A DNA stretch of 64,000 bases, taken from Phycisphaerales bacterium (GTDB lineage Bacteria; Planctomycetota; Phycisphaerae; Tepidisphaerales; Tepidisphaeraceae). Made by a program: the position numbers and the translations under genes. Within the stretch, counting starts at the first letter, position 1. Each line of letters starts with the position of its first letter. Of this stretch, positions 61,774 to 64,000 are shown piece by piece. Below the pieces are notes generated by a model, which searched no databases, was not told the DNA's origin, and saw nothing but the letters and a program-made list of their open reading frames with translations. Location of the stretch: the NCBI GenBank assembly GCA_020853095.1, contig JADYZN010000032.1, positions 1 to 64,000 on the forward strand, given 5' to 3'.

Positions 61774-62577
61774 ATGGCCATAACCGCATTGCATTCGGCC
61801 GCCACCGGGCTTCGGGCGCTGTCCACACGGATTGACGTGGTGGCCAACAATCTGGCCAACGCGGAGACGACGGCGTTCAAACGCAGCCGGGTGAATTTTG
61901 AAGACCTGATGTATCTGATGCTCAAGCAGCCGGGGACGACCAACGCGGCCGGCGAGGTGTCGCCGGCGGGGATTTTCGTGGGGTTGGGAACGCGGATCAG
62001 CAACACGCAGGTGGATCTGGAGCAGGGGAGCCTGGAGAACACCGGCCGTCAGTTGGACGTGGGGATTCAGGGGCAGGGGTTTTTCAGGGTGAAAACGTCG
62101 GTTGGCGATGGCAACGCCTATACGCGCAACGGCAATTTTTTCGTGAATAAAGAGGGGGATTTGGTGCTGGGGATGGGGGATGGATACAAGCTGATTCCGC
62201 CGATCCAGATTCCAACCGGCACAACGGATGTGAGCATCTCCGAGGATGGGATGGTGGAGGTGACCAAGGCGGGGCAGACGACCAAGACGCGGGTGGGGCA
62301 GTTGAAGATCACGCAATTCGTGAATCCGCAGGGATTGAAGCTGCTGGGAGGGAGCTTGTACCAGGCGAGCGATGCTTCGGGCGATCCGCTGGAGAGCAGC
62401 CCGCGCGAGGATGGGGCGGGGACGATTTTGCAGGGGTTTCTGGAAGCCAGCAACGTCGATCCGGTGAAGGAACTGGTGACGCTGATCAAGACGCAGCGGG
62501 CGTTTGAATTGAACAGCCAGTCGATCCAGACGGCCGATCAGGCGCTGCAGACGATCGGGAATTTGAGAAGGATGTAG
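61774..62577 (+). CDS. flgG: Flagellar distal rod protein FlgG
   Basis: The 267-residue rod protein begins MAITALHSAATGLRALSTRI with DVVANNLANAETTAFKRSRV, and has QLDVGIQGQGFFRVKTSVGD, GNAYTRNGNFFVNKEGDLVL, and the end FLEASNVDPVKELVTLIKTQ then RAFELNSQSIQTADQALQTI, all typical. GAGGAG precedes ATG 61774 by 5 nt. An inverted repeat CCGATAA/TTATCGG lies in the leader (61729-61758). The gene is 107 nt after flgF, so it may have its own ribosome loading. Confidence 0.95.
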   Translation: MAITALHSAATGLRALSTRIDVVANNLANAETTAFKRSRVNFEDLMYLMLKQPGTTNAAGEVSPAGIFVGLGTRISNTQVDLEQGSLENTGRQLDVGIQGQGFFRVKTSVGDGNAYTRNGNFFVNKEGDLVLGMGDGYKLIPPIQIPTGTTDVSISEDGMVEVTKAGQTTKTRVGQLKITQFVNPQGLKLLGGSLYQASDASGDPLESSPREDGAGTILQGFLEASNVDPVKELVTLIKTQRAFELNSQSIQTADQALQTIGNLRRM

Positions 62578-62606
62578 TCTGAAATTTGAGAGAACCCTCT
62601 CCCCGG

Positions 62607-62632
62607 CCCTCTCCCTGGGTACAGGGAGAGGG
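62607..62632. repeat. Palindrome between flgG and flgA
   Basis: CCCTCTCCCT (62607-62616) and AGGGAGAGGG (62623-62632) are perfect inverted copies around GGGTAC, preceded by CCCTCTCCCCGG. The palindrome ends 3 nt before the flgA ribosome binding site GGAGG. Confidence 0.8.
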
Positions 62633-62644
62633 ATGGAGGTTGCG

Positions 62645-63898
62645 ATGAGATATGGACGGCCGATGGGCAAGCGGGGGACGGTGCAGATTCTGGTCTGGCT
62701 GACGATCCTGGCGTGGGCGACGCAGACGTTGTTTCACCAGTGGGGTTTTGGTGCGCCGGCGCCGGCGACGCCGGAGCAGATGTCGCCGGAGCAGTTTGTG
62801 CCCAGCCTTGGGAAGCCCGGTTCGGGCGGGACGTTGGAATTGCGCACCGAGGCGAGCGTGTATGGGCCGGAGGTTCGGCTCAAGCAGGTGTGCCGGTGGT
62901 CGGAGGCGGATGGGGCGATGTTCGGGCCGATCGCGGATTTGATCCTGGCGAGGTTGTCGGACAACAGCCCGTTTCGATCCTTGAGCGTGCAGGATGTGAA
63001 AAACACGCTGCGGGATGCGGGGGTGAATCTTGGGGTGATCCGGTTCTGCGGGGCGACGGCCTGCACGGTCTCGCGGACGGATGCGCGGTATGATGAAGGG
63101 GCGGCTCTGCAGCAGTGGATCGATGCCCAGCGGCACCCCTCGACGCCGCAAATGACTCAAAAACAACCCGAACAGGCGCCGGCGACCAGGCCCTCGACGC
63201 CGGCCGCGGCGGTTCCGCAGGCCAGGTCCGAGCCGGATCGGCCGTACCGGTCGTTGCAGCAGATTCTGGTGATGGATTTGGCACAGCGGCTGGGTTTGCC
63301 GGCCGAATCGTTGCAGGTGGACTTCAATCCAAGGGATGAGAAGGTGCTGTCGTTGATCGAGCCGCAGTTTCGGTTCGCGGTGACGCCGCGACGGAGCGCC
63401 GGGCTGGGGACACAGGAGTGGGAGGTGGCGATTGTCAGCGGGGATCAGAGCCAGAAGGCGTCGATCAGCGCCAACGCCAAGGCGTGGCAGGAGCAGGTGG
63501 TGGTGAGCAAGCCGCTGGCATACCGGCAGTTGATCCGGGATGAGGATGTGGTGGATCGGCGGGCGCTGGTGGATCGGCTGGACGATTCGCCTCTGTTGAT
63601 GCGGTCGCAGGTGGTGGGCCAGCAGGCGGCGATGGAGATGAAGCCGGGAACGGTGATGACAGCGCGGATGGTCGATCCGGTTCCGCTGGCGCGGACGGGG
63701 CAGTTGGTGACAGTGGTGGTGTCGCAGGGGAACGTGACGATCCGGACGGTGGCGCGGGCGCTGGAGGGTGGGACGTACGGGCAGAGCATCAAGGTGCGCA
63801 ACGAGGTGACTCGGGATGTGTTTGACGTGATTTTGACCGGCCCGCAGATGGGGAGGATGGGGGCTGGCGGGATGGGAGTGGCGTCGGTGGGGAATTAA
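62645..63898 (+). CDS. flgA: Flagellar P-ring assembly chaperone FlgA
   Basis: This 417-residue protein is a periplasmic chaperone for P-ring formation. It has an N-terminal membrane/signal segment (GTVQILVWLTILAWATQTLF), a long Pro/Ala-rich linker, and a C-terminal SAF/FlgA domain (VVVSKPLAYRQLIRDEDVVD, RRALVDRLDDSP, LVTVVVSQGNVTIRTVARAL, GQSIKVRNEVTRDVFDVILT). ATG 62645 is preferred because GGAGG lies 5 nt before it; ATG 62633 would overlap that site. It is longer than typical FlgA because of the central linker. P-ring and L-ring genes probably follow. Confidence 0.88.
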   Translation: MRYGRPMGKRGTVQILVWLTILAWATQTLFHQWGFGAPAPATPEQMSPEQFVPSLGKPGSGGTLELRTEASVYGPEVRLKQVCRWSEADGAMFGPIADLILARLSDNSPFRSLSVQDVKNTLRDAGVNLGVIRFCGATACTVSRTDARYDEGAALQQWIDAQRHPSTPQMTQKQPEQAPATRPSTPAAAVPQARSEPDRPYRSLQQILVMDLAQRLGLPAESLQVDFNPRDEKVLSLIEPQFRFAVTPRRSAGLGTQEWEVAIVSGDQSQKASISANAKAWQEQVVVSKPLAYRQLIRDEDVVDRRALVDRLDDSPLLMRSQVVGQQAAMEMKPGTVMTARMVDPVPLARTGQLVTVVVSQGNVTIRTVARALEGGTYGQSIKVRNEVTRDVFDVILTGPQMGRMGAGGMGVASVGN

Positions 63899-63935
63899 AG
63901 AGGGGGTGCAACAGGCGAAAATACCCTCACCCCGG

Positions 63936-63956
63936 CCCTCTCCCGGCGGGAGAGGG
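63936..63956. repeat. Palindrome after flgA
   Basis: CCCTCTCCC, GGC, GGGAGAGGG is a perfect 9-bp inverted repeat, preceded by CCCTCACCCCGG. It lies between flgA and the next flagellar gene, and its right end merges into the purine-rich stretch that serves as ribosome binding site. Confidence 0.85.
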
Positions 63957-63973
63957 GGAAAGGAAGTCATTCA

Positions 63974-64000
63974 ATGAGGCAGCGGACGGTGTTTGGGCTG
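63974..64000 (+). CDS. Start of next flagellar gene, probably flgH (L-ring), cut by window end
   Basis: ATG 63974 follows AAAGGAAG by about 7 nt and opens a frame reading MRQRTVFGL up to the window edge. The order flgF-flgG-flgA is commonly followed by flgH, a lipoprotein, and a short basic N-terminus before a hydrophobic stretch fits. Nine codons cannot prove it. Confidence 0.4.

Overview
The window looks like a chromosomal segment of a high-GC planctomycete, probably from the Phycisphaerae lineage. Evidence for this placement is inferred from gene content, not from a marker-gene search: a full Alternative Complex III plus cytochrome oxidase operon, a futalosine-pathway menaquinone gene, PEP-CTERM surface proteins ending in VPEP plus a hydrophobic stretch plus arginines, ceramidase-like and Gfo/Idh/MocA proteins, a multi-TM ABC export system with a large partner protein, and flagellar rod genes under a sigma-54 promoter. 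No rRNA, tRNA, CRISPR array, transposase or phage gene was seen.

Layout. 1-4537 (minus) is a compact operon read murI, HEAT lipoprotein, zinc alcohol dehydrogenase, alr, SDR oxidoreductase, so both D-amino-acid racemases for peptidoglycan sit together. 4617-6691 (plus) holds a single-domain receiver, a DUF488 protein and ruvB. rsfS (minus, 7114-6710) appears to start at AUC. 7229-11473 is a tetrapyrrole/nitric-oxide-like island: two radical SAM/SPASM proteins of the siroheme-to-heme (Ahb/NirJ) type flank an NnrS-like membrane protein and a flavin split-barrel protein. 11470-16058 (minus) encodes an ABC exporter. rpsU (too short for most gene finders) and a hotdog thioesterase follow.

17126-22006 is the most unusual region. 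A degenerate receiver-like gene is followed by five PEP-CTERM genes, each preceded by a near-identical ~140-nt module with three stem-loops. Substitutions between copies preserve base pairing (G-C, G-U and A-U exchanges), which points to selected RNA structures. The first hairpin also recurs, with a T-run, after the last gene. Signal peptides and C-termini are repeated too, while the middles are unrelated, so the locus reads as a row of cassettes. A homing-endonuclease-associated-repeat protein lacking a nuclease domain faces the array.

23428-36211 is one long respiratory operon: actABCDEF, a small membrane protein, sco, then ctaC (fused to cytochrome c), ctaD, ctaE, ctaF. Quinol oxidation and oxygen reduction are thus co-encoded. 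36281-41401 has a URO-D family protein, DUF2103, the tRNA t6A enzyme TsaC/YwlC and a membrane pyrophosphatase. 41492-50371 is sugar metabolism and small regulatory units: FGGY kinase, ceramidase-like protein, an ArsR-controlled rhodanese/AhpD-like pair, a Gfo/Idh protein, and a GntR-nagA-nagB unit. 50449-55184 is a polysaccharide module (GT4-GT2 fusion, GT2, coiled-coil methyltransferase). A compact uvrC, a SUMF1-domain/Gfo/GntR operon with a double operator, and mqnC follow. 60905-64000 begins a flagellar rod operon: flgF, flgG, flgA and the first codons of the next gene, probably flgH.

Short GC-rich palindromes related to CCCTCTCCC/GGGAGAGGG occur at 15070-15175, 56710-56738, 62607-62632 and 63936-63956. 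They lie at gene ends or directly before ribosome binding sites, and in two cases they supply the last codons of a gene.
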